Positions 1 to 8,351 of a stretch of 33,828 nucleotides of DNA are shown here, in pieces (position 1 is the stretch's first letter; every line of letters begins with the position of its first letter). Both the position numbers and the translations under genes were made by a program. The notes beneath the pieces were generated by a model. The model worked only from the letters and a program-made list of their open reading frames with translations. It was not told where the DNA came from and searched no databases. Source of the DNA: Rhodococcus sp. 14-1411-2a (lineage in GTDB: Bacteria > Actinomycetota > Actinomycetes > Mycobacteriales > Mycobacteriaceae); the NCBI RefSeq assembly GCF_002259485.1, contig NZ_NPGA01000010.1, positions 1-33,828 on the forward strand, written 5' to 3'.

Positions 1-120
1 CCACGGGACGTAGTCGTGAGGGTGCCACTCCCGCGCCATCGAGATGTGACGGTTCACATTGTCCTCGGCAGTGGGCACCAGCTCTTGCAGAAGCTCGAGT
101 TGTGTCAGATCCCTGGCCAT
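1..120 (-). CDS. desA: acyl-[ACP] desaturase, N-terminal fragment (cut by window edge)
   Basis: Only the first 40 codons are present; the gene runs off the left edge. The fragment starts MARDLTQLELLQEL and contains NRHISMAREWHPHDYVPW. This matches the start of the DesA1/DesA2 ferritin-like acyl-ACP desaturases of mycobacteria and rhodococci, soluble di-iron enzymes that put a double bond into acyl-ACP chains. The iron-ligand motifs lie outside the window, so activity cannot be judged. The ATG at 118-120 follows a strong GAGGAGG ribosome-binding site about 8 nt upstream. It lies 128 bp downstream of the gtrA-like gene on the same strand, a gap long enough for its own promoter, although I see no convincing -35/-10 pair. 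Confidence 0.75.
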   Translation of the reverse strand, partial: MARDLTQLELLQELVPTAEDNVNRHISMAREWHPHDYVPW

Positions 121-248
121 CGAGATGCCTCCTCGCGTTGACGTCAGCTCGCAAGCCTAGGGCGATCGATGCGCGACACGCGGAGACTTGCCCGGATTCT
201 GTTAGAGGTAGCAATCGATGTCTGCACGCAATGGTGCAACGTCACAGC

Positions 249-752
249 TCAGCGAGCAGCCAGACCGGAACCCGAGGACGCGAGCGTCGCCGGACGGAAC
301 ACCCAGCCACGGAGAGCGAGGAACCGGGCGGCTCCGAAGATGCCACCCACAGCGATGACGACCAGAACTTGGACGTACGTCGGCGCTGCCGGGAACAGGA
401 TGTGCACTGCGGCCAGTGAGGCGGTACTCAGGCCGAGCCCGATCAGGGCCAGTCCCCCGGCTTCCCACTGCGTCTGGAACCAGCCGACACGACCGGCCGC
501 ATGAAAGGTGTGACGGCGGTGCAGCTCGTTGGCGAGCACGGTACTCGCGGCCACACCTGCGAGGTTGGCAGTGAACGATCCGAGAGAAGCGAGGGCGACG
601 AACAACAGGGCGTACACACCGTTGCTCGATACCCCGACGATCACGAAGCGCGTGAACTGAGCGACCACCGACTCGCCGAGCATCCGCGACCTGATGCGGG
701 GCGCACAGCCCGACGATCCGGACGCGGCCGGAGCTTTCAGGGAAGTGCTCAC
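249..752 (-). CDS. GtrA-like four-helix membrane protein
   Basis: About 167 aa. After a short polar N-terminus come four hydrophobic segments, starting near FTRFVIVGVSSNGVYALLFV and ending near VQVLVVIAVGGIFGAARFLAL. The N-terminal RFxxVGxxxN pattern and the conserved Asn are typical of the GtrA family. These small inner-membrane proteins are linked to moving polyprenyl-phosphate-linked sugars, and the mycobacterial member Rv3789 is tied to arabinogalactan synthesis. I chose the GTG at 750-752 because GGAG sits 5 nt upstream. A longer TTG start at 806 and a shorter ATG at 680 are possible but have poorer ribosome-binding sites. It follows the 55-aa membrane protein by about 95 bp on the same strand. 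Substrate is unknown. Confidence 0.8.
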   Translation of the reverse strand: MSTSLKAPAASGSSGCAPRIRSRMLGESVVAQFTRFVIVGVSSNGVYALLFVALASLGSFTANLAGVAASTVLANELHRRHTFHAAGRVGWFQTQWEAGGLALIGLGLSTASLAAVHILFPAAPTYVQVLVVIAVGGIFGAARFLALRGWVFRPATLASSGSGLAAR

Positions 753-847
753 GAGGACTCCAGTTGTAGAACCGGAAGCGTCGGTCGGCGCTTCGACTCG
801 ATACAACTCCGCCCGAGAACTAATCGGTCTCGGGCGTGACGGAAGCC

Positions 848-1015
848 TCAGGCCTTCGTGGAACTTTCTTCCCGGGCGCGCTTCTTGCGGTCCAGGTCGA
901 TGTTGAGACTGTTGGGCTTGATCGATGCGACGAACAACACCGCAACGAGCACGACCACCACGACGATGGTGATGACGACCACCGCGATGCCGAAAATTGC
1001 CAAGATACCGTTCAT
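848..1015 (-). CDS. 55-aa single-pass membrane protein
   Basis: A short frame with the sequence MNGILAIFGIAVVVITIVVV followed by more hydrophobic residues to about position 31, then a polar tail containing DLDRKKRAREESSTKA. One transmembrane helix with a positively charged cytoplasmic tail fits an N-out, C-in topology. The start is well supported: the ATG at 1013-1015 follows GGGAGG by about 6 nt. It lies 74 bp downstream of maltokinase and upstream of the GtrA-like gene, all on the minus strand, so co-transcription is likely. I do not recognise the family. The clean ribosome-binding site, membrane profile and charged tail make it a real gene rather than a chance frame. Confidence 0.7.
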   Translation of the reverse strand: MNGILAIFGIAVVVITIVVVVVLVAVLFVASIKPNSLNIDLDRKKRAREESSTKA

Positions 1016-1089
1016 GTCCTGCCTCCCGTGTCAGGCAATACGGTACTTGTCGTAGACAGGCCCGTCGACGTGCACCCCCAGCGCACCGA

Positions 1090-2475
1090 TCAGCTCACCA
1101 GGCGCGCCACGGCGCGCAGCGGCAACGACAGCCAGGTGGGCCGGTTGCGTGCCTCGTACAGAACTTCGTACACGGCCTTGTCCAGCTCGTATGCGCGCAA
1201 CAGGTCGGCCTCCTCCCGGGGATCGTGCCCGGCCACCGAGGCGTAGCCGTCGAAGAATGCAGCGATGCTGCGGGCCGCCCACTTCTCGGCTCGCTCTCGC
1301 GCCGACTGGTCCTCGGGCAGATCGACCAGCAGGTGGTTGGCGGCGTAGTCGAACGAGCGCAACATTCCCGCCACGTCACGCAGAGCGCTGTCCATCTGCC
1401 GACGCTCGGCCAAGGTCTTCGCCGGCTCACCCTCGAAATCGATGAGCAGCCACCGTTCGGGGGTGCCCAACACCTGACCCAGATGCAGGTCACCGTGGAT
1501 CCGCTGCACCGTGGTGCTGTTCGACGCCTCCGCCCGAGAGATCAGCGCGGTCGCCGCCGGGATGTACTGCTCGATCTCCGGCACCACCCTGGCGACTCCC
1601 GAGATGCGGGCGAGGATCTCCTCGACGGCGGTGGACTCGACGGACCGTTCGGCGGTGCCCAGCACCGATGCGAGGTCGTGGTGCACCTGCGCCACGGCTG
1701 CTCCGATTCGGTGGGCGTCCGGGGCGAAATCTGCGGGCAGGTCTTCGATGGGCGTCTCCGGTGAGTCGAACACCTCCTGCACGCTGGCCAGCGCCGCAGT
1801 CCACCCCTCGGCGGAGTTCGCGGCGAAATCCTGAGCCATGCCGAGCGTCGTGGGTTCACCACCGACTTCGGTTTCCAGCCAGCCCCGAAGCGGCGCCACG
1901 TTGACGCTCCCCGCCTGTGCCAGCGCGCGATGCAGTTCCACATCCGGACTGATTCCCGGCGGCACCTGACGAAACAGCTTGAGCAACAGCAGATCACCGA
2001 GAATCACCGAGGTGTTGGACTGCTCGGCCCCGAGAACCCGACCGCGCAGACTGCTCGGCACACTCGAACCGTCGACGACCTTGAATTCGATGCTGCCAGT
2101 GGCTTTTCCGGCAGCAAGGGCATCTCCGTACAGGCCGATGACCTCGGGGTCGCGCAGACCGTCGTAGACGGCCACGTCGCCCACCACGGGCAGTGACCAC
2201 GGTCGGAGATCGTCGGTCGGTTCGGTCCGGAAGCCCAGGGGCACCTGGTAGGTCTGCACGACGGCCGCGCCGTCCTGCGTCAACTGCACCTCCACCAGCA
2301 GATGCTCGGCCGCGAAGTGCGGTTCGTCTCGGAGCACGTCGCGCGCGACGATCCGCACCGAACTCACCGTCGAACCCTTTGCGCCGAACCACCGTTGACC
2401 TGGCAACCACGCCGCCAAGGCGTCCTCGAGCTGGGGTTCGACCGTGCGTGCCACACTCGAGCTGGAACCGACCAT
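1090..2475 (-). CDS. mak: maltokinase (Mak/Pep2)
   Basis: 461 aa, close to the usual ~455 for actinobacterial maltokinases. The enzyme phosphorylates maltose to maltose-1-phosphate, the donor for GlgE in alpha-glucan synthesis. The N-terminal cap contains LPGQRWFGAKG. The kinase core has the catalytic-loop motif HGDLHLGQ at about residues 327-334 and the metal-binding motif IDFEGEP just after, both hallmarks of this aminoglycoside-phosphotransferase-like family. I chose the ATG at 2473-2475 (MVGSSSSV) because it gives the family length; a frame open to 2658 adds about 61 unconvincing residues. The ribosome-binding site is weak. TreS, the usual partner or fusion, is not next to it: the upstream neighbour is a divergent pirin gene. 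An 11-bp dyad, GAGAATTTCTC (2476-2486), touches the start codon. Confidence 0.92.
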   Translation of the reverse strand: MVGSSSSVARTVEPQLEDALAAWLPGQRWFGAKGSTVSSVRIVARDVLRDEPHFAAEHLLVEVQLTQDGAAVVQTYQVPLGFRTEPTDDLRPWSLPVVGDVAVYDGLRDPEVIGLYGDALAAGKATGSIEFKVVDGSSVPSSLRGRVLGAEQSNTSVILGDLLLLKLFRQVPPGISPDVELHRALAQAGSVNVAPLRGWLETEVGGEPTTLGMAQDFAANSAEGWTAALASVQEVFDSPETPIEDLPADFAPDAHRIGAAVAQVHHDLASVLGTAERSVESTAVEEILARISGVARVVPEIEQYIPAATALISRAEASNSTTVQRIHGDLHLGQVLGTPERWLLIDFEGEPAKTLAERRQMDSALRDVAGMLRSFDYAANHLLVDLPEDQSARERAEKWAARSIAAFFDGYASVAGHDPREEADLLRAYELDKAVYEVLYEARNRPTWLSLPLRAVARLVS

Positions 2476-2632
2476 GAGAATTTCTCGCCGCCTTCTTCGG
2501 AGTTTGCGAAGCATGTGAGCGTACGTAGCGAAACCTACCCACTCCCGGTGCCGCCCACACACCGACGGCAAAGACACCCGAACGTTATGCAGGTCGTACG
2601 CCCGTGCACAGACATGCTCGTAGAGTGGTCTC

Positions 2633-3397
2633 ATGTCCGCTCCACTGACCGCCCACATCGACGTACATCGTGCCGGTGATCGATCGAAAACCCGTGTGTC
2701 CTGGCTGGACTCGAAACATTCGTTCTCCTTCGGCCAGCACTACGACCCCGACAACACCCATCACGGACTGTTGCTGGTCAACAACGACGACATCGTCACT
2801 GCCGGTCAGGGATTCGAGACGCATCCGCATCGCGACATGGAGATCGTCACGTGGGTGATGCAGGGTTCACTGGTGCATCAGGACTCCATCGGTCATTCCG
2901 GAATCATCTATCCCGGCCTCGCGCAACGGATGACCGCGGGCAAGGGCATCATGCACTCCGAAAAGAACGACTCCTGGAGCATCGACGGCAACAAGCACAC
3001 CGAACCCGTTCGCTTCGTGCAGATGTGGGTACTTCCGGACAGCCCCGGTGTCACTCCCGGGTACGAACAGCTCGAAATCGGCGACGAATTACTGCGAGGC
3101 GGCTTGGTCACCGTCGCGTCGGGGATGGACAAGCACCGCGGGCAGGCGGCGATCGGCATCTCACAGAAGTCGGCTGCGCTGCACGCCGCCAGGCTGTTGC
3201 CCGGAAATTCGGCGACGGTGCCCGACGCCCCGTTCGTGCACCTGTTCGTCGCGCGCGGCACCGTCACGCTCGAGGGGGTGGGCGAGCTCTGGGAGGGCGA
3301 CGCCGTCCGCATGAGTTCGACTGGTGGACAAACCATCACCGCTACCGAGCCGGCCGAGGTGCTGATCTGGGAGATGCATTCGCGACTCGGCGGTTGA
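2633..3397 (+). CDS. pirin family bicupin protein
   Basis: 254 aa, a full-length bicupin. The metal-site residues of pirins are present in the N-terminal cupin: HPHRDME supplies His64 and His66, and GIMHSE supplies His108 and Glu110. Bacterial pirins are cytoplasmic. Some, such as YhhW, have quercetin 2,3-dioxygenase activity; others bind metabolic enzymes or regulators, so the physiological role here is open. The ATG at 2633 gives the family start. It is transcribed away from maltokinase across a 157-bp intergenic region. The next plus-strand gene begins 112 bp downstream. Confidence 0.88.
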   Translation: MSAPLTAHIDVHRAGDRSKTRVSWLDSKHSFSFGQHYDPDNTHHGLLLVNNDDIVTAGQGFETHPHRDMEIVTWVMQGSLVHQDSIGHSGIIYPGLAQRMTAGKGIMHSEKNDSWSIDGNKHTEPVRFVQMWVLPDSPGVTPGYEQLEIGDELLRGGLVTVASGMDKHRGQAAIGISQKSAALHAARLLPGNSATVPDAPFVHLFVARGTVTLEGVGELWEGDAVRMSSTGGQTITATEPAEVLIWEMHSRLGG

Positions 3398-3509
3398 CAA
3401 CCACGTTCGATGACAAGTTGATCACGGGAGCGCGTGGGGGCCTGTGCGCACAACAGACACCTGCATACACTCCGAGCGTTCACGATCGCCGATCTCGGAG
3501 GTACTCGAC

Positions 3510-3986
3510 GTGTCGAATCAGAATCCGCCGCCTGGAAACTATCCCCCGCCCGGAAACTACCCTTCACCTGGTGAGTACCCCCAGCAGGGCGGGTACCCAC
3601 AACAGCCGGTAGCCCCGAAGAACACGGTCGGCACCGTGGCTCTGGTCCTGGCGATTCTGGGTTTGTTGTTCTCCTGGACCATCGTCGGCGGAATTCTTCT
3701 CGGCCTGATCGCCATCGTTCTCGGTTTCATCGGACGGTCCAGGTACAAGAAGCGCACCGCCACCAACGGCACCGTGTCACTCGTCGCGATCATTCTCGGC
3801 TTCGTGGCCGCAGCTCTGTCGATCGTTCTCGTCGTCGTCGGCGTCGGCCTGTTCAACGCAGTGGGTGGCCAGGACTTCACCGACTGCCTGAGCAACGCAG
3901 GCAGCGATACTGCGGCGCAACAGCAGTGTGCCGACGAATTCCAACAGAACGTCGAGAACCAGTACGACGACTCGACTCCGAACTGA
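3510..3986 (+). CDS. DUF4190-type membrane protein with Pro/Gly/Tyr-rich N-terminus
   Basis: 158 aa starting at a GTG with GGAGG (3497-3501) 8 nt upstream; upstream codons in frame lack such support. Residues 1-35 are a low-complexity tail with repeated PPGNYP/PSPGEYP/QQGGYP units. Two hydrophobic hairpins follow, around residues 39-75 and 88-117, separated by a basic loop (GRSRYKKR), then an acidic C-terminus with two Cys (DCLSN and QQCADE). This layout is typical of actinobacterial DUF4190 proteins, whose function is unknown. The basic loop between the helices suggests it is cytoplasmic. The gene ends 18 bp from the convergent cyclase gene. Confidence 0.75.
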   Translation: MSNQNPPPGNYPPPGNYPSPGEYPQQGGYPQQPVAPKNTVGTVALVLAILGLLFSWTIVGGILLGLIAIVLGFIGRSRYKKRTATNGTVSLVAIILGFVAAALSIVLVVVGVGLFNAVGGQDFTDCLSNAGSDTAAQQQCADEFQQNVENQYDDSTPN

Positions 3987-4007
3987 GTCGTAGCGTCGCT
4001 GCACTCA
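3984..4007. terminator. small hairpin spanning two convergent stop codons
   Basis: TGAGT (3984-3988) pairs with ACTCA (4003-4007), with an inner AGCG/CGCT pairing. The stem contains the TGA of the DUF4190 gene and the TGA of the cyclase gene on the other strand. Being symmetric, it could end transcription both ways, but it is short and has no T-tract. Confidence 0.35.
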
Positions 4008-5123
4008 CGTCTCGGTGCCTGACGGAGTCCGATCGTTTCGGGGCGTCGAGCCCGCTACGACCACCTGATTGCCGCCCTGCTGTTTGGCCTCGTACATCGC
4101 CGCATCGGCACGTCGCAGCAACAGTGTGGTGAGTTCGACGACGTCGAAACCGATGCCTTCGGCAACGGGATATGTGCAGTGCGCGACGCCGATACTCACT
4201 GTCAGTGGTGCGGGGTCCTCCGCGAAATACGCGGCACCCCGATACTTCTCGGCCAGTGCGAGGGCCTCGTTCTCGGCCGATTTGGTCACCACCGCGAATT
4301 CTTCACCGCCCACCCGCGCGACCAGCACACCGTCCGTGGTCAACCGGCGTGCGACTAGCTGCAGGGCGGCGTCCCCCTGGTGGTGACCGAATCTGTCGTT
4401 GATCGACTTGAATCGGTCCACGTCGACGACCATCACCGAGACATCGGTCGCACCGAGGAAATACACCGGGAGCGCCTCGTCGAGCCCTCGCCGATTGCGC
4501 ACCTGAGTGAGCGGGTCGAAGTTGGCCGCCTGCGCTTGGACCTGCAGTTTGAGGAGCAGGTACTGGAAGAAGGTGGGGCCCATGAACGTGATGGGCACGA
4601 GCACCACGAGTTGCGCGATGGCCAGACCGTGATCGGCCTCGGGCGAGAGCAGGATCAGCACGAAGAACAGCGTCATGGCCGCTCCGGCCCACAGCAGATG
4701 CAGCGCCATGACCCTCGGACTGTGGAAGAGCTGGACGTACACGCTGTTGGCTGCGAGCATCGCCAGAGCCAAGAAGGCGGTCTGCGGCGATCCGTAGGAC
4801 AACAGAACCAGCGTTACTCCGATGTCCGAGTACGCGGCGAACATCACCGATACCCGCTTCGACGGCCACGGAGCCTTCAGCCAGGCGATACCGACCAACA
4901 GCGTCGACACGATCGCAACGACGAAGACCGACCTGGCGATCGCCGAGGTCGGCGGGGCGTCGGTGAGCCAGAGCAGCGCAGCAGCACCGAGTCCGTACGT
5001 GAACGTGCTCAGAGATGCAGCGAGGCGATACGGTGCGAGCGCACCGTGCAGGTCGAGGTAGCTGACCACCGACTCGTAGCTGTGTGGCTGGTTCCACCAG
5101 GTGCGCAGGAATGTCGATTGCAC
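4005..5123 (-). CDS. membrane-bound diguanylate cyclase (GGDEF domain)
   Basis: 372 aa. About six transmembrane helices fill residues 25-190 without a recognisable sensor domain. A linker (LLKLQVQAQAANFDPLTQVRNRRG) leads into a GGDEF domain. The active-site loop is RVGGEEF (GGEEF at about 272-276), and the metal-binding VVDVDRFKSIND is intact, so synthesis of c-di-GMP from two GTP is expected. The four residues where the inhibitory RxxD I-site should be read TDGV, so classical product inhibition looks absent. I chose the GTG at 5121-5123 because GGAGG lies 4 nt upstream; a GTG at 5156 is a less supported alternative. It is transcribed alone, convergent with the DUF4190 gene. Confidence 0.9.
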   Translation of the reverse strand: MQSTFLRTWWNQPHSYESVVSYLDLHGALAPYRLAASLSTFTYGLGAAALLWLTDAPPTSAIARSVFVVAIVSTLLVGIAWLKAPWPSKRVSVMFAAYSDIGVTLVLLSYGSPQTAFLALAMLAANSVYVQLFHSPRVMALHLLWAGAAMTLFFVLILLSPEADHGLAIAQLVVLVPITFMGPTFFQYLLLKLQVQAQAANFDPLTQVRNRRGLDEALPVYFLGATDVSVMVVDVDRFKSINDRFGHHQGDAALQLVARRLTTDGVLVARVGGEEFAVVTKSAENEALALAEKYRGAAYFAEDPAPLTVSIGVAHCTYPVAEGIGFDVVELTTLLLRRADAAMYEAKQQGGNQVVVAGSTPRNDRTPSGTET

Positions 5124-5227
5124 GTAGCCTCCATGCGCGTTCGGCTCAGAGATCACGGAACCGACAGGACGCCACCATGTCGGGCCGGGCCGGGCAAATC
5201 GGCCACGTCGATGCTATCGGACCCCCG

Positions 5228-6811
5228 TCAGCCTCGGATGTCTCTTCGTCGGAATGCTGTGAAACCTCCTATACCGACGACGATGGCCACCGCGACGAGC
5301 CAGCCGATCGGCACCGGGGTGAGCGTTGCTCCCGGCAGTCTCGGAACATGGGTGAAGGGCGACAGATCGAGCCACGGCTGCGGCAGGCCCACCACGGACC
5401 CGACCTGGCCGAGGGCGACGAAACCGGCCAGCACGGCCCACAGGACGGTCGCGAATCGAGGAAGAGCTCCGAACAGTGCCACGCCGATGGCCGTCACCAC
5501 CCATACGGCCGGCAGCTGAACGAGTGCACCGACCAGAACGGACGGCAGTTCGCCTGTGACGTCGCCGGTGGCCGACCCGTACGTCAGCCCGATGGCGAGG
5601 CCGACGACCAGCAGCAGCCACGCTGCGCCGAGGACCGCGCACAGCAGGTGACCTGCCAACCACCGCGCTCGCGAAACCCCGGTGGCCAGCACGATCTCGG
5701 CCAGGCCCGCCTCTTCCTCGCTGTGCAACCGCAGCAGAGCCGAGACAGCGAACGCGGCGACTACCACGCCCACGATGCTCAGCACAGCGGCGATGAACGA
5801 CTGCTCGACGGTGCTGCCACCGAACTTCTCCAGTGCCTCGCCGATGGCAGCGCTGCTGCCGAGTTGGTCACCGATCCCGCCGGTGGACGATCCGATGGCG
5901 ATGCCGAACAGAGCAAGCCCGACGGTCCAGACGGCTACGGTCCCGCGCGAGAGACGCCACGCGAGAGCGATCGGCCCGGACAGCGAGGGTGCGGCCGCTG
6001 CACGGCCGCGGTGTTCGGCCCGCAAGCCGGCACCGAGATCGCGTCGATTCGCAGCGGCGAACGCGCCGACGCAGAATGCTGTGGCGGTCGTCAGTGACAG
6101 CATCATCGGCCACCACCGCTCGTCGGCGAACGGCCGTACCTGCGCCGACCAGCCGATCGGCGAGAACCACGAGAGGGTGCCCGAGCCTGCGTCGCCGATC
6201 GCACGCGCTGCGAACACCACGGCCAGCACGCCGAGGGCGTAACCGCGAGCCGCTCGCGCCCCCGACGCCACCTGTGCCGCCACGGCCGCACAACCGACGA
6301 AGACGAGTCCGACCACGGCGACCGACGCCCCGTATGCGACGCTCCCGGCTACCGGGAGCCCGAATCCCCACAGCGAGATCGACGACAACGCGCCCGTCGC
6401 CGCCACCCCGCCGCCCGCCGCCAGCATCGCTGCCGCCAGACCCGCGTGCCGTCCCACGGCCGTCGACCCGATCAGCTCGGTCCGACCCGCATCCTCCTCA
6501 CCGCGGGTGTGCCGAACCACGGTGAGGATCGCCGCCAGCGGAACCAGTGCCAACACCAGCCCCGAGCGCCACGCCACCAGGGCACCGAGATCGCTGCCGA
6601 AGATCGGGCCGACGAGTGCCGCCTGTGCCGGTGCCGACAGCGTGCCGAGATAGAAGGCCTGACGGTCCGCCGCCGTCGGATACAGACCCTCGAAGCTGAC
6701 CGCGTAGAGCAAGGGCAGCGCGCCGAGCAGAACGATCCACACCGGTGCCACCACACGATCGCGGCGCAGATACAACCGCAGCAACGCCCCCGTCCCGGTC
6801 AGGGCATTCAT
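5228..6811 (-). CDS. ABC exporter permease (Rv1217c-like)
   Basis: 527 aa with about twelve hydrophobic segments in two similar halves, the layout of the large single-chain ABC-2 permeases annotated as polyketide-antibiotic or multidrug exporters. The ATG at 6809-6811 overlaps the ATPase stop as ATGA, so translation is coupled and the two proteins should form one transporter. With the upstream TetR gene the order matches mycobacterial Rv1219c-Rv1218c-Rv1217c, a drug-efflux locus. The substrate cannot be read from sequence. In-frame codons upstream of 6811 overlap the ATPase gene and encode no membrane-protein sequence, so I rejected a longer start. Confidence 0.88.
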   Translation of the reverse strand: MNALTGTGALLRLYLRRDRVVAPVWIVLLGALPLLYAVSFEGLYPTAADRQAFYLGTLSAPAQAALVGPIFGSDLGALVAWRSGLVLALVPLAAILTVVRHTRGEEDAGRTELIGSTAVGRHAGLAAAMLAAGGGVAATGALSSISLWGFGLPVAGSVAYGASVAVVGLVFVGCAAVAAQVASGARAARGYALGVLAVVFAARAIGDAGSGTLSWFSPIGWSAQVRPFADERWWPMMLSLTTATAFCVGAFAAANRRDLGAGLRAEHRGRAAAAPSLSGPIALAWRLSRGTVAVWTVGLALFGIAIGSSTGGIGDQLGSSAAIGEALEKFGGSTVEQSFIAAVLSIVGVVVAAFAVSALLRLHSEEEAGLAEIVLATGVSRARWLAGHLLCAVLGAAWLLLVVGLAIGLTYGSATGDVTGELPSVLVGALVQLPAVWVVTAIGVALFGALPRFATVLWAVLAGFVALGQVGSVVGLPQPWLDLSPFTHVPRLPGATLTPVPIGWLVAVAIVVGIGGFTAFRRRDIRG

Positions 6812-7686
6812 GCGTAGTACCTCAGGAACAGTTCCTCGAGCGTCGGAGCGGAACTGGCCAAGCTCCGCACTCCCGCGTCGGCCAGCACGTGCATCGTCGC
6901 CGCGAGGGCGTCGTTCTCGACGGTGCAGGTGACGGAGGAACGGTCCACGCTCACCGCGCTCACTCCGGGCAGTGCCGCCAGACCGTCGGGCACTCGGTCG
7001 AGCACCGCGGTGATCGTGGTGCGGGTCAGGTGCCGCATCGAGGCCAGAGTCCCGGTATCGACCGTCCGCCCCTCTCTGACGATGGTCACCGAACTGCACA
7101 GCGCATCCACCTCGGACAGGATGTGCGAAGACAACAGCACCGTGACTCCGCGTCGGGCAGCATCTTTCACGCAGTCGCCGAAGTGCTGTTCCATCAGCGG
7201 ATCGAGTCCCGATGTGGGTTCGTCGAGAATCAGCAACTCGACGTCGGAGGCCAGAGCCGAGATCAGCGCGACCTTCTGCCGATTGCCCTTGGAGTAGGTG
7301 CGGGTGCGTTTACCTGGGTCGAGGGAGAACCGTTCGAGCAGTTCGGCGCGGCGGGCGGTGTCGAGTCCGCCGCGCATCCGGCCGAGCAGATCGATCACCT
7401 CACCGCCGGTGAGCGACGGCCACAGGGTCACATCGCCGGGAACGTAGGCCAGGCGTCGATGCAGCGCCACGGTGTCGGCCCACGGGTCGCCGCCGAGCAA
7501 CCGCACCTGTCCCGACGTCGCGCGGACGAGACCGAGCAGAACCCGAATCGTCGTGGATTTGCCGGCCCCGTTGGGGCCCAGGAATCCGTGCACCTCACCG
7601 GTCGGCACGTGCAGGTCCAGTCCGTCGAGCGCCCGGACCGACCCGAACGTCTTCACCAGCCCGTCCACGGAGATCGCTTCGGTCAT
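6808..7686 (-). CDS. ABC exporter ATPase (Rv1218c-like)
   Basis: 292 aa. Walker [10 protein letters not shown] is at residues 37-45, Walker [14 protein letters not shown] at 151-163, and the switch His is in LLSSHIL. The signature is YSKGNRQ (about 131-137) instead of canonical LSGGQ; I recall the same variant in mycobacterial Rv1218c, so it is probably a family trait rather than damage. The protein should power efflux through the permease encoded next. Its ATG overlaps the TetR stop (ATGA at 7683-7686) and its own stop overlaps the permease start, so all three genes form a coupled operon under the TetR promoter. Confidence 0.93.
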   Translation of the reverse strand: MTEAISVDGLVKTFGSVRALDGLDLHVPTGEVHGFLGPNGAGKSTTIRVLLGLVRATSGQVRLLGGDPWADTVALHRRLAYVPGDVTLWPSLTGGEVIDLLGRMRGGLDTARRAELLERFSLDPGKRTRTYSKGNRQKVALISALASDVELLILDEPTSGLDPLMEQHFGDCVKDAARRGVTVLLSSHILSEVDALCSSVTIVREGRTVDTGTLASMRHLTRTTITAVLDRVPDGLAALPGVSAVSVDRSSVTCTVENDALAATMHVLADAGVRSLASSAPTLEELFLRYYA

Positions 7687-8297
7687 GACGTGGCCTCCAG
7701 ATAGGTGTCCAAAGCCTGGGAGTCGGTGAACAATCCGTCGGTGTAGAGCTCGAGTGCAGGAAGCATGATCTCGTCACCGAGCGCGCTCAGGGCCTCGCGG
7801 AAATCGACGTCGGGGCCGGCCATCTGCACGTACAACAGCAGTCCGCCGACGTTCTGTCGCGTCAGGAATCGGGCGCGTGCCGCAGAGTCTCGACTGGGTG
7901 TGAAACGGCCGTCGCGAACACCGTCGTCGATGTAGCGGACGGCGTCGTCGACCATGTGCTCGAACAACTCTCGCGCCAATGTGCCGCCTGCGGAGAAGCT
8001 CCGCACGATGTAGGCGACGAGCGGGGCGTACTCGTCGATTCGGGCGAGCTGTTCCATCATTCCGGCGGGGGCGGACGACGCGGCCTTCGACTCCCGGATC
8101 ACCCGCAGGACGTGCTCGTCGCACGCAGTACGCAGGCCGTCCTTGGACCCGAAGTGGTGATTGAGCAGCCCCGGAGAGACACCTGCCGCGGTGGCGATGG
8201 ACCGCACGCCCGCGGTGAAACCCTGCGAGCCGAAAACGCCGATCGCGGTGTCGCGGATTCGAGCCTTGGTGGTGAGATCCTCCGATGCTGTACGCAT
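7683..8297 (-). CDS. TetR family repressor of the efflux operon (Rv1219c/RaaS-like)
   Basis: 204 aa. The N-terminal helix-turn-helix runs through [34 protein letters not shown] and SKDGLR, a standard TetR DNA-binding domain; the C-terminal half is the variable ligand domain. It heads the coupled efflux operon, so autorepression relieved by a transported compound is the simplest model, as for mycobacterial RaaS (Rv1219c). I place the start at the ATG at 8295-8297 (MRTASEDL). There is no ribosome-binding site and a dyad overlaps the start, which fits a leaderless or very short 5' end. An upstream in-frame ATG at 8333 would add 12 residues and run into the zmp1 promoter region. Confidence 0.88.
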   Translation of the reverse strand: MRTASEDLTTKARIRDTAIGVFGSQGFTAGVRSIATAAGVSPGLLNHHFGSKDGLRTACDEHVLRVIRESKAASSAPAGMMEQLARIDEYAPLVAYIVRSFSAGGTLARELFEHMVDDAVRYIDDGVRDGRFTPSRDSAARARFLTRQNVGGLLLYVQMAGPDVDFREALSALGDEIMLPALELYTDGLFTDSQALDTYLEATS

Positions 8298-8307
8298 GTA
8301 CAGTACA
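8288..8307. promoter_or_regulatory. overlapping TGTAC dyads, candidate TetR operator
   Basis: Two overlapping inverted repeats occur here. CTGTAC (8288-8293) pairs with GTACAG (8298-8303) across GCAT. TGTACAGTACA (8297-8307) is a perfect 5+1+5 dyad. They cover the TetR start codon and lie about 45 bp upstream of the divergent zmp1 start, so one bound repressor could affect both directions. The sequence is certain; operator function is inferred. Confidence 0.55.
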
Positions 8308-8351
8308 CTAAACATCCGTTCAATCAGACGCAAGAGTGTAAAGATGGACGG

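Noticed and set aside
131..248. Promoter or RNA element before the desaturase gene
   Set aside because: No convincing -35/-10 pair or strong hairpin could be found in the stretch.
2476..2486. GAGAATTTCTC dyad touching the maltokinase start
   Set aside because: Only 11 bp, one copy, no known regulator; mentioned in the gene entry but not called a site.
3394..3422. TTGACA followed 17 bp later by GTTGAT, as a promoter for the DUF4190 gene
   Set aside because: The -35 is perfect but it overlaps the pirin stop codon and the -10 is poor; too weak to list as a feature.
3520..3605. Repeats in the DNA encoding PPGNYP-type units
   Set aside because: Short low-complexity coding repeats of a proline-rich tail, not a CRISPR or independent DNA repeat.
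4380..6097. Long plus-strand open frames opposite the cyclase and permease genes
   Set aside because: High-GC antisense shadows; translations lack domains and the opposite strand encodes clear membrane proteins.
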